Shown: piece after piece, positions 1 through 9,737 of the stretch | Layout of the letters: every line of letters starts with the position of its first letter | How positions within the stretch are numbered: position 1 is the stretch's first letter | Origin: Sporothrix humicola | Taxonomy: Eukaryota > Ascomycota > Sordariomycetes > Ophiostomatales > Ophiostomataceae | NCBI GenBank assembly: GCA_021396245.1 | Contig: WNYE01000099.1 | Location: forward strand, 86,262 to 150,261 | Direction of reading: 5' to 3' | DNA: 64,000 bases | Made by a program: the position numbers and the translations under genes | Notes under the pieces: generated by a model | What the model was told of the DNA's origin: nothing | What the model saw: the letters and a program-made list of their open reading frames with translations, nothing else | Database searches by the model: none

Positions 1-195
1 CTGTCGCCCGGTCTCAACGGCCAGCAGACGCCGTGGACGGGCGCGCCCGTGCCGTACACGCCGTACCAGCCCTTCTCGCCCGTCATTCCAATGACGCCCA
101 GTCTGGTGACAAAGGCCGACCGCAAGCGGATGCGCAGGCTGGAGCCAAAGACCCCGACAATGGAGATGGTGAGGAGTACAGAGGATTTGTGGTGA
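1..195 (+). CDS. 3' end of an unrecognised fungal gene (partial)
   Basis: Frame 1 is open from the window edge to a TGA at 193-195 and gives 64 C-terminal residues. The segment is rich in Pro and Thr (PYTPYQPFSP, IPMTPSLV) followed by a basic stretch (KADRKRMRRLEPKTPT) and an acidic-aromatic end (EDLW). The strong G/C third-position bias matches the neighbouring core genes, which supports real coding. The tail looks like a conserved disordered cytosolic C-terminus, but I do not recognise the family and the body of the gene lies outside the window. The stop is followed within 10 bases by the hairpin array, so that array probably lies in its 3' UTR. Confidence 0.65.
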   Translation: MSPGLNGQQTPWTGAPVPYTPYQPFSPVIPMTPSLVTKADRKRMRRLEPKTPTMEMVRSTEDLW

Positions 196-200
196 GGAGG

Positions 201-333
201 GCATGCCGAAGGCGTGCCCGAGAGAGATATCGCGGAAGGCGATGATCGCCGGAGGCGATAGATGGCCGGAGGCCATATGAACCGTCGGAGACGATGTCAA
301 TGCGCCGCAGGCGATATAACCGCCGGAGGCGGT
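201..333 (+). repeat. Array of seven GNA-triloop mini-hairpins
   Basis: Seven short inverted repeats follow each other, each with a 4-7 bp stem and a central GAA, GGA or GCA triplet: 201-217 (GCATGCC-GAA-GGCGTGC), 229-243 (decayed, ATCGC/GCGAT), 245-259 (ATCGCC-GGA-GGCGAT), 262-276 (ATGGCC-GGA-GGCCAT), 283-293 (CGTC-GGA-GACG), 303-313 (CGCC-GCA-GGCG) and 319-333 (ACCGCC-GGA-GGCGGT). Stem bases change in pairs between copies while the GNA centre is kept. They start six bases after the stop codon of the preceding gene, in its likely 3' UTR. Confidence 0.75.
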
Positions 334-3300
334 GTCAATGAAAACAACTTACTCTCTTCCCTCCTCGCCTCCGGGTGGGTGGGCGGGGGAGGCTGAGGAC
401 TGCAATCCTAGACGAAGGCATTTTGAGGAGAGAGTAGATGGTGTAGACGCTGATGGTTATGCTTCATGTTGATGTTCTTTCGTTTTTTTTCTTCTCATTT
501 CTCAGACCATGTCTGTAGCCACTCGGCATTCTTTGTTTTCTTTTTCATTTCTTCTTCTCTTCACGGTACTTACTTTTATTTCTTCTGTTTCTGTTGTCAT
601 TGCTTAGAATACCAAACACTGTTTTGTTTCTGTTTATTTTACTTACTGTTGCTCGACGTCCCCAATGGACTGAAGAGTATTTTGTCGATATTTAAATTGA
701 TTTTATTAAATAAATTGTTGATTAAGAGTGCCAACACTTGTCGAGAATGATTGCAAAGTGAAAAGGAGACCGATCTGTCATTGGACACATTTGTTGACGT
801 TGATATGGTGTGGCACATAATTTATCCGTGATCAACGGTCACCATCTGAACTGTAGGAGTACGTCGTGGGCATCTTCAATTCTTCCAATCTTCCATCGGC
901 TTTACAGGTTCTGCCCAGACTTTTATCGAATTTCATCGGATTCATGGAACTCTTGGTTGAGGATCGAATTGTCGCATCCGCGCATGGACGGCAAGAATGG
1001 GATTCTGCTGTCGCTTTCACACAACACACAACCCCCTCTGTTTCGGATGCGTTTGAAACGCGGCAGCGATTTCCGTGCAGCGGCAACGACAGATTCGACT
1101 TTTGTAGAGAGACTCGCCTTTTGCAGACTTACTTTGCATGTGCACATTTTCGCATTTCCTCTGCTGCACCTTGTTCAGCCTACTGCAGCACATCACCATC
1201 CCTGAGTGGAAAAACGGAATAAAATAAACATTGTCAACACCCACACGCACTGTGGACGTATTAGGAAACTCGGCTCCGTTATCCGTCTTCCATCAGCCTG
1301 TCATCACGGACCGTAATTTTTCTTCTTTCTCACGGAATATGGAGCCCGGTGCCGCAATTGATTGCAATGTCGCCGTGCCTCAGTCGTGGACGCAACACAG
1401 CCTGCTGGTGTTCTGACGTATGTCGGGACTGACAAAGACAAACGGGGCCGGCGACGTCAACGTCCGTCACAGCAGGTCGAGCATCCCTTTGCACAAGCAA
1501 AATCTTGGTCTTTTGCCACACCGAACAAAAGAACACTGGCAGGAACGCACCAAAGCTGCACCAAAGAGAGTCCCGCCTCCTGAACAGCCCAATGTGGCGC
1601 GCCAGCGTGCTCTCTTTTCACTCTCTCTTTTTCTCTTTTGTCTCTTGTTTCTCCTATTTGTTTTGCTCGTGTCTCACTGGAAGATACCGGATGGCGTCGA
1701 AAAGCGTCGCGACTAACTCTTTGTAGTCTTTATTTTCGATCTCTCCCACTCTCTCATCATGTCCAAGTGAAGAGACCGCCTCTCGGGGATCGTGGCCGGC
1801 CCCAATTTTCCCTCTTTTCTCGTGTGTTTTTGTGTGCATTTTTCTCTTTCTCAGTGGCCCTGCTCAGAGGTTATCGTTTGTGGTGCTTTCTTTCGTTCTG
1901 TTTTTGCTGTCTTTCTTTGCTTTTTCCTGCCAATTCTTCTCTCTCGTCTCGTGTTGTCTCTCCTCCGCGTGGCATTCTTTCCGTTTTATTGTCTCGCCTC
2001 TCGTCTATTCTTTCTCTTTCTCTTTCTCTCTGAATCCTTTGTCTCTGTCTTGGCCACTATCCCTCCCGAGCCACATGGCAGAGTCTGGAGCAGTCGGCGT
2101 ATTGGGTGTGTGGTGGGCGCCGGACGCTATCTCAACCGCTACACCACCACAAGAAGCACCACCACCACTGTAGACACTGTGCGCCCGCCCCTGCCAGCAC
2201 ACAGTACGGATAGCCCCAGCTTTTTTTGCTCTGTCGATCCGCTAAACAGCTGATCCTTGCGGGATTGGGACTGCAACAGCAACGGCAGCGGCACTTTGCT
2301 TTTAACAGCAACGACATTCAATCGCCATTGACGATCGGTGTTGAAATTGATACTCAAAATTGGGAATTGCATTTGATTGCATCCATCTGTAAAGTCGCAT
2401 CGTTGTTGGTGACGGCCAGCAACGACGACGTAAACGTAGCCGTGTTCTGTATCTTCCAGGCGGCTAGTGCTGCTATTCGCGTATTCGCTTCTTGTTCGGG
2501 CGTGCTGCGCTGACTGTGTGCACTATCCACAACGCGGGCCAGGCAGGCTCTGCACAAACTTGTGTACGACGTACGGTGTGTACGATCAATAAAGCCGGGC
2601 TGTTTGTGGTGGCCATCTGCGTTCCTGTCCTGTCCCTGTATGTCGTATTTCGTCCCCTGCCTGTCTCTCCCTTTGGAGTATCGGTGGTCTGGATCGCTGT
2701 GGCGGTTGGGACCCACTCTGGAACACAGAGTCGGGTCGTCTCTGTGAGGGTCTCTGTTTCCTTTCTCTTTCATTCCTCAGCCATATCGGCCTGTGTCACT
2801 TTGTCGTCGATACGCCCTGGATGATAGGGAAAAGAAAGAAAGAAGAAGCGAGAACTAAGACAAAAAATTTGGCCCCCAAAAGAAAACGAACGAAGGGATG
2901 TCGCGTGGCAGGTGTTGTTGTTTTTCCAAAAGAAAGTCGAGAAGGCACTGCAGCACCCTGTCACGACCCTGGGCAAGTCAATTTTCACCTCTTTAACAGA
3001 GAGTATTCCCCACTTTCTTCGGCTGCGCACATGGCAGTCCAGTCGTCGTCGCAGTCAAGAGTCACTGGATTTCCGATTTTCGAGTACACAAACATCAACT
3101 CTCGTGTCTCACAAAACTATCGCCGGCTTGGGGCTGGACTCGTCACACTCGAGAAGCTTGACGGGAAGCTTGACGAAAAGCGTCAATTGTGAAGCATGGA
3201 CAGTTATTTTGTTAGTTTCGTGTCTTACGAGGTCACGAACTTTTTGAGATTTTTAGCTCCTCCTTTGTTGATTGTCTCTCATTTCCAGAGAGGTCCCAGA

Positions 3301-4927
3301 GCACTGGGTGCTGCGTGCGATGCCGCAAAAAATGAAAACGATAAGCGTTAACTTAGGTGACGTTGGCGACTTGTGATTTGCGCTTGCACACTCGCTGGCG
3401 CACTGTGCGGGACACGGCCTGCACTCTCTCTGCTAGCGCACTCTAACGCCCTCGAGCCCCACTGATACGTCTTTGTCCCGTCATTCTCCCGCCAATTCGC
3501 AAGTACTCTTTGGTCCTCGCTGCGCTCGCTGTCGCTGTTCTGTTTTGCAGCACCTCCAACAGCCCGCATTGATGGAACGATTCCTTGAAACTGTGGGCTG
3601 ATCGCGCTATAACAAGTAGTGGCCCCCCAATTATCCCCATACCGCTGTGCGGTCCTTCCTTCCACATTTCCCTACGTTGTCAATTGTTCCTTCCCTCCTC
3701 TGGTCCTTTCCCTCGAGGCCTCGTACGACTTCTCCTTTTCTGCCTCCTTTTGCTGTCTTTTTACACGCCCCCCAAGCACTGCGAGATCGAATTGACCCGC
3801 TAAGACGACGTCAGGAACAGCGATTCGAGATTCAAACGAACGACGAGCGGGGGGAAGCAAAAGCGACCCAAACCACACCCCTGTCTCCTTGTCTCTCTGT
3901 GTCAATTGCTCTGACTTCTAACTGACGGCAACTTCCTTCTAATTGACGGCACTGTGTAGGCTCGGCTGTTACTGCCTGTTACGCCTGTCGGGCCTGTCGA
4001 GACCTGTGACGCTCTTGCGCTTGCCCGGCCAGTTACTGTGACTGTTACTGATACTGCTCAAACCGTTGGAACCCACAGGCACCAGGCCCGCGCTAACAGC
4101 GTTTTGCAGGAGACGCCGTTCCAGCCCCAGCAAAAAAGGCCAAAAAAGCCCAGAAAAAGGTCGAGACTACTGAAACCGACCAACCAGAGACGCCCAGGCA
4201 CGCCAGGGGGAACACTGTTCCGCTTTCCTCCTCTGCGGCGTCGTCCATTTCCTTCTCTCTCCCAGTCTCCTCTCCGTCTCATCCCATCCTCCACCCGACA
4301 CGGGACTCCCACAATTTTCTCGAAATCCCAATCCTTTCCTGAAATCCCACATTCCCAGATTCCCACCCTTCTCCCATTGTCCTTTTTGTCGTTTTACGTT
4401 TTTGTCGGGAAAGTCGCACCACTTTCTTTCACACACCCCCTTCTTTACGACTCTTTTTCAATTCGAACCCAATTTTACGACGGAAAGAAAGGGAAATAAC
4501 GATTAAAAAACGAACGATCGAATTACGGCTGCGGCCTGGATAGACGAATAAACGAATAGACAGTCGACAACCGAGAGGCAAGGAGAGGAAAGGGGGACCC
4601 TCTTTCTCTGCCACTCCAACCTCTTGGACCGTTTGGACCGTGTCGGGTCAGGCCATTTTTCAAAAGACTCGACAGACTCGACAGACTGACCGACTCCGAC
4701 AGGGACTTGTCTCCTGCACACTCCCAACTGAGCGAGAAACGACCGTACGATCCGACGACTCGACGCTCTACCACTCTACCGCACTCGACTGATTCGATCT
4801 ACTGCGTATTCGACCGATTCAATCAAGGCTCACACGCCTGACAGACCGCGCCGCGCGCGATCAGGCATACGCCTCGACTGAATACCCAGACAACAGTGTC
4901 TTGATCACAGCCAACAGCCAGGTTGCA
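334..4927. other. 4.6 kb spacer and probable SREBP leader/promoter, no gene seen
   Basis: I find no supportable gene on either strand; the open frames are short, low-complexity and without family resemblance. The stretch holds pyrimidine-rich blocks (about 1610-2060, CTCT/TTTC-rich; about 4210-4470). Close to the SREBP start there is a CGAC/GACTC-rich segment with near-tandem GACAGACTC units around 4670-4700 and many CGACTGATTCGA-like words to about 4830. Upstream ATGs with short frames (for example the frame opening at 4038) could act as uORFs if the transcript starts far upstream. The transcription start cannot be placed from sequence alone. Confidence 0.5.
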
Positions 4928-7900
4928 ATGGCTGAACAGGAGGCTGACCCGGCCTTTGCGGGTCTCGAGTCTTATGATGTCTCGTCTGAAGTCGTTGGAG
5001 GCAGCCCAGTCACTGCAGAAGGTCTGCCAACAACGACCGCCGCAGACCTCTACGACATCAACTCTGCCCTCCAGCCCACCGTCACAGACGTCAAGGGCGA
5101 ACGCGAACACTCGGCATCCTCCAGCAGAGCCAGCAACAGCGGAAGCAGCAGTGCCGGCAGTAATTCCCAGAAAAAGACCGCCACTCACAAAAAGAAGAAG
5201 ACGAAAAAGAACAGCATCACCAGCAACGGCAGTTCACACTCCAACTCGTCCGGCAACAGCCCCGTCACCTCCGGCCCGCCCAACCTCACCGCCTCCGCCA
5301 GCATCGGCCCCGATTCGCTCGCATCCAACTCGGCAACACCATCCGCTGCTAGCAACTTCCTGTTCGACAACAACGGCAACCCGGCCGCCAACAACTGGGG
5401 CTTCTTCCAGAACGCCGGTGCCGGCATCGACCCGTCGGTTCTCCAGAACCTGCAGGGCTTCCAAAATCTCCAGAATCTCCAGAACCTCCAGGGCCTCCAG
5501 GGCGGCTTCAGCCCGTCCGCCTTCCCGAGCGGCTTCTACAACCCGCAGTTCCAGTTCGCCGCCCAGCAGTGGGGAGCACCCAACATCGCGCCGCAGTTCA
5601 CCGGCCAGCTCCCGCAACGGCCACGCGTCGACTCGCAACAGTCGCAGCAGCCATCTGATCAAGAAGGCGGCGACATTCTCCAGCAGCAAGCGCAACAGCA
5701 GCAACAACAGGAGATTTTGCTGCGCCTGCAACAGCAAAACTTTTTCCAGCAACAACAGCAACAATTCCAGCTGCAACAACTCCAGCAGCAGCAGGCACAA
5801 AATCAGGGCCAACAACAAGGCCAGTCCACCGGCTTCTCTCCACAAGGCACAGGCCAGGTCCGGCCAAATCTGGCACCCGAAGTCTTGTCGTCGCTCACCC
5901 TCGCCCAACAGGACGCACTCAAGAACATCGCCATGCCCGCCCATTTGCAATATCATTCCCCAAAGAGCGAGCCCAGCCCCCAGTCGAGTGCCGGCGGCGG
6001 CATTCCCTCGTCGCCCGATGCTGCCGACCCGACGTCCCGCAGTGGCAACTTGACTAGTGGCCGCAAACGCAAGTCGTCGGCCGACGACGATGACGATGAT
6101 GATGACGATGATGAGGACGGCACCCAGCCCATCAAGAAGACGGCACACAATATGATTGAGAAACGGTATCGCACAAACCTCAACGACAAGATCGCCGCCC
6201 TCCGCGACAGCGTGCCCTCCCTCCGCATTATGAGCAAGAGCGCCCGCGGCGAGGACACCACCGAAGACCGCGAAGAGCTGCACGGCTTGACGCCCGCCCA
6301 CAAGCTCAACAAGGCCACCGTCCTCAGCAAGGCCACCGAGTACATCCGCCACCTCGAGAAGCGCAACAACCGTTTGCTGGACGAGAACGGCCAGATGCAG
6401 CAGCGCATAGCGGCGTTTGAAAAGCTCTTCATGCACGGTGCTCTGTCCAACGCCAACTCCATGAGCCCCATGGCCCAGCAGTCGCCCGTCGGTATGCAGT
6501 TCGGCACACCGGGCGGCCAGGCCGACCCTATGGCCGCGTTTATGGGCGCCACGCCGCTCGCCACACCAAGAGGCCCCGACCCGGCCGGCATGATCCCCGT
6601 CCCCGAAGAGATGAAGCGCATCCTGCAAGCACAGGCCGCCGCCGGCCGCCCCTACCCGGTACCACAACAGCCCTTCCAGGCCACGCCCGCCGTCATCCGC
6701 CAGCAGCAGATCCAGCAGCAACAACAGATGCAGCAGAACCGATGGTCCACAGCGGGCCCCTACCTCGGGAAGATGATGGTCGGCTCGCTGGCCGGTCTTA
6801 TGATCTTGGAGGCGGCCCGCGAACAAGAGTCCGACCCCGAGAACCCGCAAGGCCGCGGACTATTTGCTCTGCCGCTGCAGCTCCTGCGCCCGCTGGTGTC
6901 GACCGACGTCCACGTTGGCTTCGCTGGCTACTACTTCTCGACGGCCCAGGTCGTGTCCAATCTCAAGCTTATGCTGCTCATCGGCATGCTGCTGTGTGCC
7001 TTTGTGCCCTCCTTCTTCTCGTCGCCCAAGCCCGAAAAGTCAGAAAAGACCCAGCAGACACAACGCCTGTCGCCACAAGCCGCTCCTTCTTTGGCTTCGC
7101 CTATCCACATCCGCCGCAACGCCTGGCTCACCGCCATCCAGACCGTCTGGGTACCGCGCCACAACTTCTTCCTGGAAGCCGCCGCCCTCATCCTCAAGAT
7201 GATGAAGCTCAGCATCCGCAACACCTTTGGCATCCAGGGCTACCAGATGCTGACTGGCCTCACCCAGGAACAGGAGACCGCCCGCGTCAAGGCATGGACC
7301 ATTGCTTTGGATGCGCAGCTGGCCGGTGGCGACGTCGAGATCAACGAAAGCCGTCTCACCCTCACTCTGCTTGCCTCGCACACCCTGCCTGATACCCCTC
7401 TCCGGCTCATGCTTAACGCTCTGCACATCCGTGTCCTCGTCCGCCACCTCGGCAAGAACGCCCTCTTTGACGCCGTCGCCGCACACTGGGCTCGCGGTAA
7501 GTGGAACGCCGCCCGCGAGCAAAATACGCTCGCCATGCAGCTCCAGCGCGACGGCAGCAGCGGAAAGGCTGTCAGTGGCCCCTCCCTGCAGGCCGACGAC
7601 GAGCTCCCCTCGCATCTGGCCGCCCTGCTCGCCGAAGAGTGCGACGATGTCCTCAACGACGACGTCATCCAGCGCGCCTACAACCTGGCGTTTAACCGAC
7701 CCACCACGTTTGCCGTGCCCGCCAACGCCGTCGACATGGACGGCATGAACGCCGTTGTCGAGGACCCGGCCGTCCGTTCGCCGCTCGACGCAGTGGCCGC
7801 CTGGTTCTCTGCCCTTTCGGTGCACCGCATCCTCACCAACTCGCTCGCCGCCGAGACTGACGAGGCCCAGACTGCTCTGGCGCCGTCCCTGTCGACCGAG

Positions 7901-8578
7901 CTCGACCTCGCCGCCAAGATCGCCCCCATCGGCTCCCACGCCCAGGTGCGCGCCCTCGTCGCGCGTGCCGTTTTGGTCAACGAGAAGCGCGGCACTAGCA
8001 TCGCCGTCGCCCTCCAGGCCCTGCGGCCCTCGCTCAACCCGGACAAGCACCCGCACTACTCGCACGGTCTGCCGCCCCTGATTGATGCACCGCTCACACC
8101 CCTCGTGCCCGACCGTGAAGCCCTGATGGCCCTGCGGTGTGCCATGGCCATTGCCCATTTGCAGAGATTTGCCGTCCCGCCGCAGGACGTCCTGGCGTCG
8201 GTTGATGCTGTCCTGCCCGGCGCCCAAAATGAGGTCTCGCTGCTGGCCTGCGCCGCCGCGTTCCGCCTCATGCTGGCCCTCCACTCCCACAAGGTCGCCG
8301 CCGAGGCCTGTGCCGTTTCCCTCGAACAGCTGGCCGGCTCGCTGCGCGTGTGGATTGGTGGTCCCGCGGGCGACCACGGCGGACTCGATGCTGGTGTGCG
8401 CCACAGCATGGTGCGCCGCTGCCTGGCGGTGACGCGCAGTGTTGTGGGCATGGACCACGACACGGGGTACGGGAGCATGAGCGAGGGCGAGGACAACAGC
8501 GTCGACGCCGAGGACTCTGACACTGAAGTCGAAGTCGACCGTCCTTACCCCATCCTCGCCGAAGGCATTGCCGCATAG
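4928..8578 (+). CDS. srbA: SREBP-type bHLH transcription factor (Sre1/SrbA family), membrane-anchored
   Basis: Single exon, 1,216 residues from the first ATG (4928). In fungi these factors sit in the ER membrane, are released on sterol or oxygen depletion, and switch on ergosterol and hypoxia genes. Seen here: a Ser/Asn-rich N-terminus, a Gln-rich activation region (about residues 240-310), a poly-Asp tract (about 385-395), then a bHLH (about 405-490) with the EKRYR motif whose Tyr (about 414) marks SREBPs, and a leucine-zipper extension to about 505. Two hydrophobic helices (about 612-632 and 674-697) flank a short loop, the expected hairpin anchor. The rest (about 725-1216) matches the fungal SREBP C-terminal domain DUF2014. 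All parts for regulated proteolysis seem intact. The family call is firm; SrbA is the Aspergillus name, Sre1 the yeast one. Confidence 0.93.
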   Translation: MAEQEADPAFAGLESYDVSSEVVGGSPVTAEGLPTTTAADLYDINSALQPTVTDVKGEREHSASSSRASNSGSSSAGSNSQKKTATHKKKKTKKNSITSNGSSHSNSSGNSPVTSGPPNLTASASIGPDSLASNSATPSAASNFLFDNNGNPAANNWGFFQNAGAGIDPSVLQNLQGFQNLQNLQNLQGLQGGFSPSAFPSGFYNPQFQFAAQQWGAPNIAPQFTGQLPQRPRVDSQQSQQPSDQEGGDILQQQAQQQQQQEILLRLQQQNFFQQQQQQFQLQQLQQQQAQNQGQQQGQSTGFSPQGTGQVRPNLAPEVLSSLTLAQQDALKNIAMPAHLQYHSPKSEPSPQSSAGGGIPSSPDAADPTSRSGNLTSGRKRKSSADDDDDDDDDDEDGTQPIKKTAHNMIEKRYRTNLNDKIAALRDSVPSLRIMSKSARGEDTTEDREELHGLTPAHKLNKATVLSKATEYIRHLEKRNNRLLDENGQMQQRIAAFEKLFMHGALSNANSMSPMAQQSPVGMQFGTPGGQADPMAAFMGATPLATPRGPDPAGMIPVPEEMKRILQAQAAAGRPYPVPQQPFQATPAVIRQQQIQQQQQMQQNRWSTAGPYLGKMMVGSLAGLMILEAAREQESDPENPQGRGLFALPLQLLRPLVSTDVHVGFAGYYFSTAQVVSNLKLMLLIGMLLCAFVPSFFSSPKPEKSEKTQQTQRLSPQAAPSLASPIHIRRNAWLTAIQTVWVPRHNFFLEAAALILKMMKLSIRNTFGIQGYQMLTGLTQEQETARVKAWTIALDAQLAGGDVEINESRLTLTLLASHTLPDTPLRLMLNALHIRVLVRHLGKNALFDAVAAHWARGKWNAAREQNTLAMQLQRDGSSGKAVSGPSLQADDELPSHLAALLAEECDDVLNDDVIQRAYNLAFNRPTTFAVPANAVDMDGMNAVVEDPAVRSPLDAVAAWFSALSVHRILTNSLAAETDEAQTALAPSLSTELDLAAKIAPIGSHAQVRALVARAVLVNEKRGTSIAVALQALRPSLNPDKHPHYSHGLPPLIDAPLTPLVPDREALMALRCAMAIAHLQRFAVPPQDVLASVDAVLPGAQNEVSLLACAAAFRLMLALHSHKVAAEACAVSLEQLAGSLRVWIGGPAGDHGGLDAGVRHSMVRRCLAVTRSVVGMDHDTGYGSMSEGEDNSVDAEDSDTEVEVDRPYPILAEGIAA

Positions 8579-9737
8579 GCAGGCACCCGTTCTCTTCTCT
8601 CTTTCTCCGTTTACTCTTCATGAAGCCCACGTCCTTGGTCATTTATCACTTCTTACTCTTTACTCTTTACTTTTTACTCTACATATTTATTCCCACTCGC
8701 TGCGCTATGCGTACTTACTTTTCTACATTATTACCCACCACTCAACCTTATTTCTTATTTTCTATTTTCTATTGTTTACTCTTACTCTTTATTCACATAC
8801 TCTCTCATTTCCTTTGTCCACTCATACTCTTTTATCTCATTCCTCGACCTGTTCGATCTGCATCTGCATTATTTTCCTATGTCTTTTGTCATCTTATTTT
8901 GCTGTCTTATTATAGGAAGGGACGTTCTTGGGGGCCATTCATGGAGGGTTTTGTTTTTATCTGTCATTGTTACTGTCACTAGTATCATATTTTTCTACCA
9001 ATGGGAAAGCACAAAAAAGGAAAGGGACGATGATGATTTCTCTTCTGTTTGCCTTTCTTTTTTGCCTTTCTTCTGTCTTTTATGACCATGCTCGGACTGC
9101 GGGCATCTGGTTTGGCGTTCTTTCTGCTTCTCTACAGTCGCATGTTTACAACCCATATATTGGAATTTAACTGTCTAAAGTTTTACTTCAAACGCTATTC
9201 ATTTACTAAACCGAGTACTTGTTTATACAAATGATTCCAAAATACTGCATCAATGAGCTGGTGTGTGACCATCTTGGTGATCCTTGATAATTATGCGGAA
9301 TTTGATGAGAGAACGTACTTCAGCTTGTCTAGAATTCTGTAGTTTCATTAAATGTTTTTTCTCATCAAGTCATTTTCAAATTGCAAACGACGGCCGACAA
9401 GGCTGCTGTCGTAAATGTAATGAAATATCTAGGTAGTCGTTCGCCTTCAGCCTTGTGTCAACCGGCCAGATGTCGATCACCGCCCACTAATAGACGCTGT
9501 GGGGCACTTTTGGCAGTGAGGAAGTTGATAAAATAGCAGTGGTCAATGACCGCCGTGTTTTTGTCACGTGAGTGCGCGACGCAGTGGAGTGAGCTCAGCT
9601 CCAGGGCACTCAGTGCTCCAATATGGCAGCGCGCCAGTGCATCCTCACAGAACGCGCTACAAGTGCACCGTGAACGGCAACAATTGGCAGTCGACAATTG
9701 ACACACAACGACAACCGCACGTCGATGACCCGGCACC
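8579..9737. other. Spacer between SREBP and Srs2 genes
   Basis: No gene is supported. 8580-9240 is T/C-rich and AT-rich, with many TTTACTC/TTACTCT words, and fits a 3' UTR plus spacer. A CACGTG E-box-like word lies at about 9556 (TCACGTGAG) upstream of the srs2 start. Confidence 0.5.

Noticed and set aside
4901..4927. Start of the SREBP frame at a TTG nine codons before the ATG
   Set aside because: TTG is not a usual start in fungi; ATG 4,928 is the first proper start.
5234..6850. 538-codon open frame antisense to the SREBP gene
   Set aside because: Shadow caused by high GC3 and Gln codons (CAG/CAA read as CTG/TTG, giving poly-Leu); no family resemblance.
7040..8458. 472-codon antisense frame in the SREBP C-terminal part
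   Set aside because: GC-bias shadow of the well-supported DUF2014 region.
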